6,635 bases of DNA from DATEMK01 sp035275625. GTDB lineage: Bacteria; Bacteroidota; Bacteroidia; AKYH767-A; OLB10. A program made the position numbers and the translations under genes. Shown here piece by piece: positions 1-6,205 of the stretch. The notes beneath the pieces are model-generated. The model was not told the origin of the DNA. It ran no database searches and saw nothing but the letters and a program-made list of their open reading frames with translations. Position 1 is the stretch's first letter. Each line of letters starts with the position of its first letter. Location of the stretch: assembly GCA_035275625.1 (NCBI GenBank), contig DATEMK010000427.1, positions 1 through 6,635 on the forward strand, given 5' to 3'.

Positions 1-717
1 CAGTTTCACGGGAATAAACCAAATTATATCCTCTGGCATTTTCCGTAATTGTTCAATTGCAATATGAAGTTCTTCACTCATGTAACTTTTATTGTTTCTT
101 CTTTTCTCTAATGTACTTGAAAAGCATGCGATAAAATAGACTCCGTCCTCAATTGCTCTTTTTATAGCAAGTTTCCAGTCAACACCCGGTAGCATATCTT
201 TGTCCAACCAAACATTAATTCCACTTAGCTCCAATTTTTTAATTATCCTCTTTATATGATTATAATCTTCCTTTAAATATGAAATAAAGACATGATCCAC
301 TTTTTTGTTTTTACTTGCAATTAATGTTTCTTGGGAAATTAAAAATATATTATTTAATAAATTAGTAAATCCTTGACCTTTAAATAAAAATTCAGCATTA
401 ATTAATTTACATCGAATTTGTTCGGATTCCGAAATTAATTGTCCTGTTAACAATATCAGCTTGATACTCCCGTCTATTTTTCTTGAATTTTCTAAGACGT
501 CTATACCATTCTCATTTCCTAATCGCAAATCAACTATTAAAGTGTCAATTTTATCTTTTGTTACCCATTTAATAATATCACTAGTGTTATTTGTCACTCT
601 AATTTTTAAAGAAGATAATTCGGAATAATTTTTTTTAAAGTTATTTTGAATTTCACTTAAAAAATCCAAGTCATCATCCAAAAAGCAATAAGAACCAAAA
701 AAATTAATATCTTTCAT
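1..717 (-). CDS. Response regulator with TIR output domain (receiver-TIR fusion), 3' end cut by window edge
   Basis: I translated this frame by hand; it is open for all 239 codons to the window edge, so the C-terminus is missing. Residues 1-115 form a receiver domain: acidic cluster D14-D16, phospho-acceptor D63 in IVDLRLGNENG, switch T91 in LLTGQ and the conserved lysine K113 in FLFKG. After a linker of about 25 residues, a TIR domain starts at V140: box 1 VFISYLKED (143-151), then WLDKDMLPGVDW (170-181), then SYMSEELHIAI (211-221), where E216 aligns with the catalytic glutamate of NAD-cleaving TIR domains such as SARM1. The final visible strand is IIWFIPVKL; perhaps 30-60 TIR residues remain beyond the edge. 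Its ATG overlaps the stop of the histidine kinase by one base (TAATG), so translation is probably coupled and the kinase is the obvious phosphodonor. No DNA-binding domain is visible. NADase activity, control by phosphorylation and a role in defence are inferences; the domain calls are firm. Confidence 0.9.
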   Translation of the reverse strand, partial: MKDINFFGSYCFLDDDLDFLSEIQNNFKKNYSELSSLKIRVTNNTSDIIKWVTKDKIDTLIVDLRLGNENGIDVLENSRKIDGSIKLILLTGQLISESEQIRCKLINAEFLFKGQGFTNLLNNIFLISQETLIASKNKKVDHVFISYLKEDYNHIKRIIKKLELSGINVWLDKDMLPGVDWKLAIKRAIEDGVYFIACFSSTLEKRRNNKSYMSEELHIAIEQLRKMPEDIIWFIPVKL

Positions 718-2174
718 TAAAATAGTTTTAAGTGCTTAAAATAAATTGTAAATTTTGTCCCACCTCCATTTAAAGATTTAAATGAATGGTTAATTAATGG
801 TGATTCTAACATAATTCTTCCATCATTCTTCTCAACAAGCTCCTTCACTATAGCTAAACCATAACCTCGCCCTTTACTTCCTTCTTTTGTAGTAAATTTT
901 TCATCATAAATATGTTTTTTTATATCTTCATTAATTCCTATTCCATTATCCGCTATTTCAATTGTTAAATATTTATTCTTATCGTTCTCATCCTTAAACA
1001 ACATTTGATGGCTTGTTTTAATATGAATTTCACCATCAAGTGAATTAAATGCCTCTATAGCATTTTTTAAAATATTTAATAGAACTTGAACAATTTCATT
1101 GGAATTACAAATTAAATCACATCTACCTGCATATTGCACTTTATATAAAACTTTTTTTTCTTTGAGCTGATTTTTAATTGTCATTAAAGCAGTTTCACAC
1201 AAGGTATTTAAGTTTACAGATTCTTTTCTTTTACTTACTTCATTTGACTGAAAATCTTCTTGTAAAATAGTCGTTTTAGTAGAGGGATTATACAGATTAA
1301 CAGATGTATTAATGATCGCATCAATCCTATTAATAGAATTATCTAATTCTTCAATTAAATGTTTTGTAGTTTTGTTAAACCTAAAACCTTCATTTTCGTT
1401 TCGTAATAATTTTTCTAAAAGATTTTGGGTATTCATTAATGGGGGTGTTATTTCATGAAATGTTCTCGCTAAGATACTGTCTAATCTATTTGCAATTGCC
1501 TCTTTACTTGTAAACTCTTTGCCTACCGAAATCAGTAACATTGATAGACTGATTAATATAATTATTTTAGAAAATAAAGCGATACTAAAACCAATATTAG
1601 TTATAAGTACATCAGTTTTCCCTAAAAATGAATCTACTTCAATAACAGTCAAAAGTTGAATGCAAGCATAAAGTAATGTCCCAAAAAAAAGGAGATTTGA
1701 TTGCTTGTATTTTTTGCTCACCCGTCTAAAATACTGTGCAAGTAAAAACAATACCAAAAAGTTAATTAATGCATCCGGTATATGATGAATAGCAATATAC
1801 GGAAATATATTTAAAGAATTGTAAGGTATTTTTAAGATCGCTGCCATGAGGAAGACTAAGATAAAAAATATATTAGGTAGTTTTCTAAAAATATCGAATG
1901 GGCCGTATTCGATATTTTGTTTTATTGCCAGAAAGAAAAAAAAAGTACTTAATGCATTGAGTAAATTAGAAGCCACATATGAAAAAGTACGGTCATAAAT
2001 ATCAAAAAAACTAGATATTAAGTTTACACATAAATAGATTAAATTTATTGCCCAAGCCCAAGAAATATATTTAAACTCTTTTATACCAAGAATTCTGTAG
2101 GTCTGAATTCCGAGAATTAATAAAAATAAAACTACAGGTATTTGCGTTGGAATTATAAATGTTAGAAAATCCAT
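717..2174 (-). CDS. Seven-TM membrane sensor histidine kinase
   Basis: The 485-residue protein begins with about seven hydrophobic segments (roughly 5-25, 37-57, 64-85, 99-115, 125-148, 160-178, 190-217) with short loops and no sizeable extracytoplasmic domain, so the signal is probably sensed in or at the membrane. The kinase core follows directly, without PAS or HAMP. The H-box is FHEITPPLMN with phospho-acceptor H240. The ATP-binding domain has the N-box LLNILKNAIEAF (around 365-376), G1 box DNGIGI (409-414), F-box EKFTTK (425-430) and G2 box GSKGRGYGLAIV (432-443). All catalytic motifs look intact, so it should autophosphorylate and pass phosphate to the partner encoded immediately downstream, the receiver-TIR protein, whose start codon overlaps this stop. 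The ATG at 2174 leads straight into the first TM segment and no later Met would keep it. There is no Shine-Dalgarno, as is usual in Bacteroidota. The ligand is unknown. Confidence 0.93.
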   Translation of the reverse strand: MDFLTFIIPTQIPVVLFLLILGIQTYRILGIKEFKYISWAWAINLIYLCVNLISSFFDIYDRTFSYVASNLLNALSTFFFFLAIKQNIEYGPFDIFRKLPNIFFILVFLMAAILKIPYNSLNIFPYIAIHHIPDALINFLVLFLLAQYFRRVSKKYKQSNLLFFGTLLYACIQLLTVIEVDSFLGKTDVLITNIGFSIALFSKIIILISLSMLLISVGKEFTSKEAIANRLDSILARTFHEITPPLMNTQNLLEKLLRNENEGFRFNKTTKHLIEELDNSINRIDAIINTSVNLYNPSTKTTILQEDFQSNEVSKRKESVNLNTLCETALMTIKNQLKEKKVLYKVQYAGRCDLICNSNEIVQVLLNILKNAIEAFNSLDGEIHIKTSHQMLFKDENDKNKYLTIEIADNGIGINEDIKKHIYDEKFTTKEGSKGRGYGLAIVKELVEKNDGRIMLESPLINHSFKSLNGGGTKFTIYFKHLKLF

Positions 2175-2179
2175 TAGAT

Positions 2180-2187
2180 CAAAGTTA
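2180..2187 (-). promoter_or_regulatory. Candidate Bacteroidota -7 promoter box before the histidine kinase
   Basis: The minus strand reads TAACTTTG, an exact match to the Bacteroidota -7 consensus TAnnTTTG, with an ATTG 18 bases further upstream (2206-2209) as a weak -33 element. It lies only 5 bases before the kinase ATG, so a transcript from it would be nearly leaderless. It also overlaps the stop of a possible small ORF. It could give the kinase/receiver-TIR pair its own promoter, but such a motif is easily met by chance in AT-rich DNA. Confidence 0.3.
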
Positions 2188-2295
2188 TCTTATAATTGTA
2201 TTTTTCAATAATATTAAGTACAAGTTTGTTTTAATGATTACGGTAACAAAGAAGGCATTAAAGAAGTAAAAGAAGGGTTTTAATGCTCTCATCAT
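2185..2295 (-). CDS. Possible 36-residue hydrophobic peptide between the TOPRIM and kinase genes
   Basis: A short open frame starts with two consecutive ATGs, 6 bases after the TOPRIM gene stop, and ends 10 bases before the kinase start, so it fills the gap with operon-like spacing. The peptide starts MMRALKPFFYFFNAFF and continues hydrophobic to about residue 30, ending in a basic tail (KNTIIR); it could form one membrane segment. Against it, T-rich codons give Phe, Leu and Ile by default in such AT-rich DNA, no ribosome-binding site is visible, and an inverted repeat lies within it. I do not recognise a family. Treat it as a candidate only. Confidence 0.22.
   Translation of the reverse strand: MMRALKPFFYFFNAFFVTVIIKTNLYLILLKNTIIR
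2255..2286. repeat. Inverted repeat with 8-bp perfect stem after the TOPRIM gene
   Basis: GCATTAAA (2255-2262) and TTTAATGC (2279-2286) are perfect reverse complements separated by 16 bases. In a transcript of the minus-strand genes this hairpin lies 15 bases after the TOPRIM stop. The stem is AT-rich and no clean run of U follows, so it is at best a weak terminator or an RNA-processing or stability element. The loop and flank also carry three copies of AAAGAAG on the plus strand (2248, 2260, 2269). Confidence 0.35.
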
Positions 2296-2301
2296 GTTTA
2301 T

Positions 2302-3495
2302 TTACGCTATTCTGTTTTCTAAGATGTCATCAATAATTTTGAAGATTATATCAAAGTTCTTAAAATCATCCTTTGTCCCGCTTTTGCAAATCCAATCGCA
2401 AAAATTTGCCTTTTCATCTTTATTAACCTCATTGGCTTCTTCATAATATTCTTTGCCACGAACAACTCCTTTTTTTGAATTAAAATCAATAAATTCTTTT
2501 TTTTCTTTAATTGCCTTTTGGACTGTATAATTGCTAAACAAGTTTTCTATTCCTTTACTAATTAAGTGGCCATTGAATGTCGGGATAGTTCGTTTAAATA
2601 AATAATTGCCAAAGTTTTCATCTTGCTTAGCAGTATCACAGTCATAGAGCAGAATTTTTTTTTGAGCAATTATTTCAAGTGAATTGTTTTTGTAAAACTC
2701 CCAAATCTTGTCTAAGTTTCTAAAGCCATTTCGCTGTCTAATTTCAACCTTATCTAAAAGTTTCTCATATCCTAAGAAGTTAGCAGCTTTAAAAATTAAC
2801 TTAATATCATGGTCTCCTTCTACATAAATAACAGCTTTATTGAAGAATTTCTCAACATCTGCTATAACTTTACCTTGGTCATAGAGAGAAATGAACTTAT
2901 CCGCTATGGAAAGAAATTCAGAGATTAAAGTATTGAATAAATTGCAATAGTCGTCAAAGTACTTAAAGTCTATTAATTCTGGAATTTCTTCAATGCAATA
3001 AAAATTATGGTTGACTACTTTTATTTTTTTTCTTTCTCTGAAATCTCTATGCGCAAGAAGAAGTCCATGTCCAAAATAATCTGTTTCATACTCCTCTAAG
3101 TTTTTATATTTTGTTCTCTCTTCTTCTTTAAAATATTTTTCTATTTTTATTTCAACTTTCTCTAAAAATGAATCGTAAATTTTATCATTATAACTTGTCA
3201 AGTATCCTAATAATTCACTTTTATCTATCTGCTTGATTCTTTCTACATTGCCTTTAAGCTGACCAAAATAAAAATCAATAGTTTCTTGATTTGTAGTATT
3301 GACAATTTGTAGAATCTCATTTTCAAAGTCCGCTAAACTATCTCGGAATCTCCGAATATCTCCTTCAACAAATTCTTTATATGTTTCGCTGTTATTTGTT
3401 TTAAACTCCCAAAAGTAATTCTCAATAAAATCATTTTTCATAAAATCCCACAGTGTATTGACCGTAAGATTTTTAAATGGGAAAATTCGTTCCAT
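2302..3495 (-). CDS. Stand-alone TOPRIM-domain protein, putative OLD/DUF4435-like nuclease
   Basis: The 397-residue soluble protein has an N-terminal, charged, mostly helical region (about 1-215) that I do not recognise, followed by a TOPRIM fold. The TOPRIM signatures are AVIYVEGDHD (221-230), with acidic E226 and D230, the glycine turn RNGFRN (255-260), and ILLYDCDTAK (281-290), with the DxD pair D285/D287. SKGIENLF (313-320) supplies a further Glu (E317), as in OLD-type and DUF4435 TOPRIM proteins. These acidic residues bind divalent metal in TOPRIM nucleases. The C-terminal stretch (about 364-392, including KSGTKDDFKNF) resembles the tail often seen after such TOPRIM domains. OLD, Gabija and PARIS systems pair this domain with an ABC/AAA ATPase, fused or in a neighbouring gene; no ATPase is encoded here or next to it in this window. 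The gene is co-oriented with the kinase and receiver-TIR genes after a 127-base gap, which suggests, without proving, a shared system. DNase or tRNase activity is inferred. Confidence 0.8.
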   Translation of the reverse strand: MERIFPFKNLTVNTLWDFMKNDFIENYFWEFKTNNSETYKEFVEGDIRRFRDSLADFENEILQIVNTTNQETIDFYFGQLKGNVERIKQIDKSELLGYLTSYNDKIYDSFLEKVEIKIEKYFKEEERTKYKNLEEYETDYFGHGLLLAHRDFRERKKIKVVNHNFYCIEEIPELIDFKYFDDYCNLFNTLISEFLSIADKFISLYDQGKVIADVEKFFNKAVIYVEGDHDIKLIFKAANFLGYEKLLDKVEIRQRNGFRNLDKIWEFYKNNSLEIIAQKKILLYDCDTAKQDENFGNYLFKRTIPTFNGHLISKGIENLFSNYTVQKAIKEKKEFIDFNSKKGVVRGKEYYEEANEVNKDEKANFCDWICKSGTKDDFKNFDIIFKIIDDILENRIA

Positions 3496-3719
3496 AGTTA
3501 ATTAGAGTACGAAAACAATTGCCGAAATATTTAAATGTCTACAACTCAAAAAATCAGAAGCCATTCATTTTCAAACAAAAATATAAAAAAGATGATTGAA
3601 ATAAAGTTTTATAATACCGGTTTAAAGTTTTCAAAACCATAAACAACCCTTTTTTTAAAGCCACAATAAAATCCTATCTTCAAATAAAATCTACAGTTTT
3701 AACCATAATAATGCCTGTT
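3496..3719. other. AT-rich intergenic region upstream of the TOPRIM gene
   Basis: About 220 bases between the TOPRIM start and the tandem repeat array. It is strongly AT-rich like the genes to its left, and is where the promoter of the TOPRIM gene must lie. I see no tRNA, no convincing coding frame on either strand (the best minus frame, 3554-3640, is 28 codons) and no clear attachment site or target duplication. Confidence 0.6.
3576..3583 (-). promoter_or_regulatory. Candidate -7 promoter box for the TOPRIM gene
   Basis: The minus strand reads TATTTTTG, matching TAnnTTTG exactly, about 80 bases before the TOPRIM start codon. That would leave an untranslated leader of roughly 75 bases. No good TTTG -33 element is found at 19-21 bases upstream, where the sequence reads only CTTTA-like. 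The AT-rich setting makes chance matches likely. Confidence 0.28.
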
Positions 3720-4034
3720 TTTCGCATAAAGGCATTAATTCTTCACATAAAGATTGTTTTCGGGGGCATACTATCTTCTTTCACACACATCGCAACGCCT
3801 TTCGCACGCATAAAGATTTCAAAAGTGAACATGGTGAGGGCTTTCGCGCGCATGAAACCTTTAAAAGTACGGATGAAGATTGCTTTCGTAAACTTTCAGC
3901 TTTTAAAAATGCACTTGTTAGAGGCTTTCGTGAACATGCTGTCTTTAAAAGTACGCATAGAGATTGCATTAGTGCGCATCAAAACTGCCATCGTGTCCGT
4001 CAAACATGCCATCGTGGCCATCAAAAAACGTTTC
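3720..4034. repeat. Degenerate tandem array, fifteen 21-base units (42-base higher-order period)
   Basis: The tract divides exactly into fifteen 21-base units. The clearest are the last three: units at 3972, 3993 and 4014 all follow the pattern GTGnnCrTCAAA followed by nine more bases. In the middle (3804-3971) neighbouring units alternate, so the better period is 42 bases; compare the 42-mers at 3846, 3888 and 3930, each with TTTAAAA near the centre. Because 21 is a multiple of three, frames stay open on both strands: plus-strand translation gives heptads such as VRIKTAI, VSVKHAI, VAIKKRF, and the minus strand a 14-residue period with LLK and RKP. Neither looks like a natural protein. It lies just past the desaturase stop, at the boundary between moderate-GC and AT-rich DNA. 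Its function is unknown; it resembles a decayed minisatellite. Confidence 0.8.
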
Positions 4035-4054
4035 GGAAATTCAGCGTTAAGCGG

Positions 4055-5077
4055 TTAAGCTTCAACTTCTTCGTGTCGTTTCGCAAAAATTTCCACATCC
4101 GGTATGGATTGATCGGTCAAAGCCACCTTGCCGCGGTCTTTACGGATAGTGCGGTCAAAAATAGATAGCTTTTTATCAAAAAGAAACCGGAAGAAAAGCC
4201 CCGTCCATGATGTATGCGAATGAAGCGAATCATAATAAGAAGGAGCTGTCTTTTTTATTAACGGGAGCCTGTTCCAGGGCACAGAAGGGAAATCATGATG
4301 TTCGTTATGATAGCCCACATTAAAAGCAACCGTGTTTAAAGGTCCGTAATAGCTGTATGTTTCCTGGTTTTCATCTATGGTAAGGTAATGCTCCTGTATC
4401 CAGCGCGCGCCTAACGGGTGCAAGCCTACCGAAAAGAAAAAGCTGGCGAACAAAAATAAAAATGAGCTCCACCCGAAGAAAACAATAATAGCAACATCAA
4501 ACGCAGCCTGCAGGGTCCAGTTCAGCACCACCCAGCCGTCAACGGGTTTAATTTCTTTTAAGCGAAACGTGCGGAAGATCTGGAAGACCGGGTACATGAG
4601 GAGCCAGAATGCTTTGCCGATGGTAGAATTATTAATAAGCCTTCCCTCCCACACATTCGGGATATCGCCATCGAGCTCATAAATCCCCTGGAAAGAATGG
4701 TGCTTTATATGGTAACGCATAAATAAAACGCTGCTGGGAAGCACGTGAGGAAAGTTGGCAACAATTCCTGCGAGTATATTAGGCCCTTTTTTCTTAAACA
4801 ATAAGTTATGTGTGCACTCATGAATCATGACAAAGAGTGCATGATTAAAAAAAGCGCCCACAAAATAAGCCACGAGTAGTATCACCCACCATGAACTGTC
4901 GCGAAGGAGGTAAGAAATAAGAATCATGCTTCCCACCATGAACAATAAGGCAATGATGGTAAACGGATTTTTGCCGATCAGCTCTCTGACTTCGGGATGC
5001 TCGGCAATGATTTTTTTCGTGCGGTCGCGGTGAGGTTCCTTTTCAAAAGACTGGTGGAAATTTGTTTTTACCTGCAT
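4055..5077 (-). CDS. Fatty-acid/sphingolipid desaturase, DEGS-like (dihydroceramide delta-4 desaturase family)
   Basis: The 340-residue membrane di-iron desaturase carries all three histidine boxes: HECTH (86-90), HIKHH (123-127) and HNEHH (257-261). The N-terminus has the PHRDRTKKIIAEHPEVREL pattern (15-33) of the sphingolipid delta-4 desaturase N-terminal region, and the C-terminal half matches animal DEGS1 closely from memory: GLHPLGARWIQEHY (218-231), ETYSYYGPLNTVAFNVGYH (239-257), then HDFPSVPW and SYYDSL. Hydrophobic stretches around 38-58, 63-85, 156-170 and 185-216 suit the four-helix desaturase fold. Human DEGS1 is 323 residues, so the length fits. It should introduce a double bond using O2 and an electron donor; dihydroceramide is the best-guess substrate because many Bacteroidota make such lipids, but a fatty acyl substrate is possible. 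The stop shares TTAA (4055-4058) with a plus-strand frame that I regard as spurious. No sphingolipid synthesis gene is in view. Confidence 0.92.
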   Translation of the reverse strand: MQVKTNFHQSFEKEPHRDRTKKIIAEHPEVRELIGKNPFTIIALLFMVGSMILISYLLRDSSWWVILLVAYFVGAFFNHALFVMIHECTHNLLFKKKGPNILAGIVANFPHVLPSSVLFMRYHIKHHSFQGIYELDGDIPNVWEGRLINNSTIGKAFWLLMYPVFQIFRTFRLKEIKPVDGWVVLNWTLQAAFDVAIIVFFGWSSFLFLFASFFFSVGLHPLGARWIQEHYLTIDENQETYSYYGPLNTVAFNVGYHNEHHDFPSVPWNRLPLIKKTAPSYYDSLHSHTSWTGLFFRFLFDKKLSIFDRTIRKDRGKVALTDQSIPDVEIFAKRHEEVEA

Positions 5078-5185
5078 TCTGGTGAATTGAATTTTTTACG
5101 TTGGATGGAGTGTAAAATTACGAAAAAATTTTATGAATAATTTTTTGAAAGGGTGAAGGCGGGAAAGTGGGAAAGTGAGAAAAAA

Positions 5186-6079
5186 CTACTTCATCACGAA
5201 GGAAGCGGCAGCGCTCAGGTTCCCGTCAGAATAAATCTCGATAAGATACGTTCCCGGGGTAAAGATACGTTCGTTCTCCTCCCAGTTCATGCACACATCC
5301 TGCTTTTCGTTAGTATAATCAATCTTCTTCATGTCCGTGAACTGAACTTCTTCCCCGCTCCCGTTCATTTTAAAAGTGCTGGATCCTTCAGACCGCGAAC
5401 CCATTGTTTTGCCGCCCGGTTCAACAATTTTCAAATAAATAGTTTTCTCTCCCGCTTTTGCAATTTTATTTTCAAGTACGCTGAAACAAACTTCCATTTT
5501 GTTTGTTCTTTTCGCCATGGCGGTTTCGGAATATCTTCCGTTGCTTTTCTTTTTATATGTTTTCACTTTGACATATTCAGATTTCAGCACGGATGCTTTA
5601 TTCACAGTAGCTTCCAGGTTTTTTGAAATGGTATCAATTATAGTTGCAAGATTCGCTTTATCCTGTTTTAAATTTTCGTTTTCAACCAGCAGCTCATCAA
5701 TTTTTTCAAGATACTGGTCGCGCAGTTTTTTTACCATCTCAATTTCTGCAGTGAGTTTTTTGTTCAGCTTTTTAGTATTTTGCTCTTTGCTTACAAGCTC
5801 TTTGATCTTTTCCCTTTGCTCATCCATTTTCGAATTTGCCTCCATCACCAGGCTGTCCATTTTTTCGTTCAGACCTCTAAATTTATTCAGTTCTTCGTAG
5901 GCAGCAGCCAGCTCCCTTTCTGCATCCGCATGCGCACTGACAAGAGTGTCATTTTTTGCCTGGTATGTTTCAACTGTGGAAGAATTATTCCACCACTGGT
6001 AAACATTCCCAAGCAGCGAAAGAATCAACAGTATCCAGGCTATTCGGCCTGCACCCGATGATGAGTTTTGATTTTGCAT
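5186..6079 (-). CDS. Membrane-anchored coiled-coil protein with C-terminal beta domain, function unknown
   Basis: The 297-residue protein has a short polar N-terminus, one strong hydrophobic segment (about 12-28, IAWILLILSLLGNVYQW) with no obvious cleavage site, then a long Lys/Glu-rich heptad region (about 35-170) predicted to be coiled coil. The C-terminal part (about 180-297) looks like a compact beta-sandwich, with strands such as KTIYLKIVEPGG (212-223) and PGTYLIEIYSDG (275-286). The layout suggests an envelope-anchored rod with a terminal domain, most likely facing the periplasm. I recognise no enzyme motif; automatic pipelines could mislabel such coiled coils as SMC-like, which the lack of ATPase motifs rules out. 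It sits 108 bases before the desaturase and 126 bases after tsaD, all co-oriented, with base composition like its neighbours. The ATG at 6079 is chosen because it lies just before the hydrophobic segment. Confidence 0.8.
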   Translation of the reverse strand: MQNQNSSSGAGRIAWILLILSLLGNVYQWWNNSSTVETYQAKNDTLVSAHADAERELAAAYEELNKFRGLNEKMDSLVMEANSKMDEQREKIKELVSKEQNTKKLNKKLTAEIEMVKKLRDQYLEKIDELLVENENLKQDKANLATIIDTISKNLEATVNKASVLKSEYVKVKTYKKKSNGRYSETAMAKRTNKMEVCFSVLENKIAKAGEKTIYLKIVEPGGKTMGSRSEGSSTFKMNGSGEEVQFTDMKKIDYTNEKQDVCMNWEENERIFTPGTYLIEIYSDGNLSAAASFVMK

Positions 6080-6124
6080 AATGTCTTGTTATTTTGGTTT
6101 TAAAATAAGATGGTTTTATACTGG

Positions 6125-6132
6125 CGAATATA
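6125..6132 (-). promoter_or_regulatory. Candidate -7 promoter box for the coiled-coil gene
   Basis: The minus strand reads TATATTCG, one mismatch from TAnnTTTG, about 46 bases before the start codon at 6079. This gives a plausible leader of about 40 bases inside the tsaD/coiled-coil gap. No clear -33 TTTG is found at the usual distance. Confidence 0.28.
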
Positions 6133-6205
6133 GCAACAGATCAGAAAAAAAATGAATGAACAAAAAATAGTTTTTAACAGGCCATGGGAACGTCTGCCTG
6201 AAGAT

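Noticed and set aside
3554..3640. 28-codon minus-strand frame upstream of the TOPRIM gene
   Set aside because: Composition-driven (Phe/Leu/Tyr-rich), with about 60 bases to the next gene and no translation signal.
3781..3969. Minus-strand 62-codon open frame over the repeat array
   Set aside because: Same repeat artefact read in the opposite direction; Ser/Lys/Cys-rich repeats with no recognisable fold.
3720..4034. CRISPR array
   Set aside because: Units are contiguous, degenerate 21-mers without conserved repeats separated by unique spacers, and no cas genes are near.
3711..4058. Plus-strand 115-codon open frame over the repeat array
   Set aside because: It owes its openness to the 21-base period, is made of low-complexity heptads, overlaps the desaturase stop convergently, and has no ribosome-binding or promoter evidence.
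5113..5120. TAATTTTA as a desaturase -7 promoter box on the minus strand
   Set aside because: One mismatch to TAnnTTTG in an AT-rich spacer and no -33 element at the right distance.
5162..5185. Short imperfect 8-base tandem GGGAAAGT before the coiled-coil stop
   Set aside because: Barely two to three copies; no sign of a functional or phase-variable repeat.
5153..5900. Plus-strand open frames opposite the coiled-coil gene
   Set aside because: Phe/Ser-rich antisense shadows of Lys/Glu-rich coiled-coil codons; no family resemblance.
6178..6200. Possible tsaD terminator hairpin (CAGGC / GCCTG) followed by T-rich DNA on the minus strand
   Set aside because: Only a 5-bp stem with a 13-base loop, and the T tract is interrupted; too weak to list as a feature.
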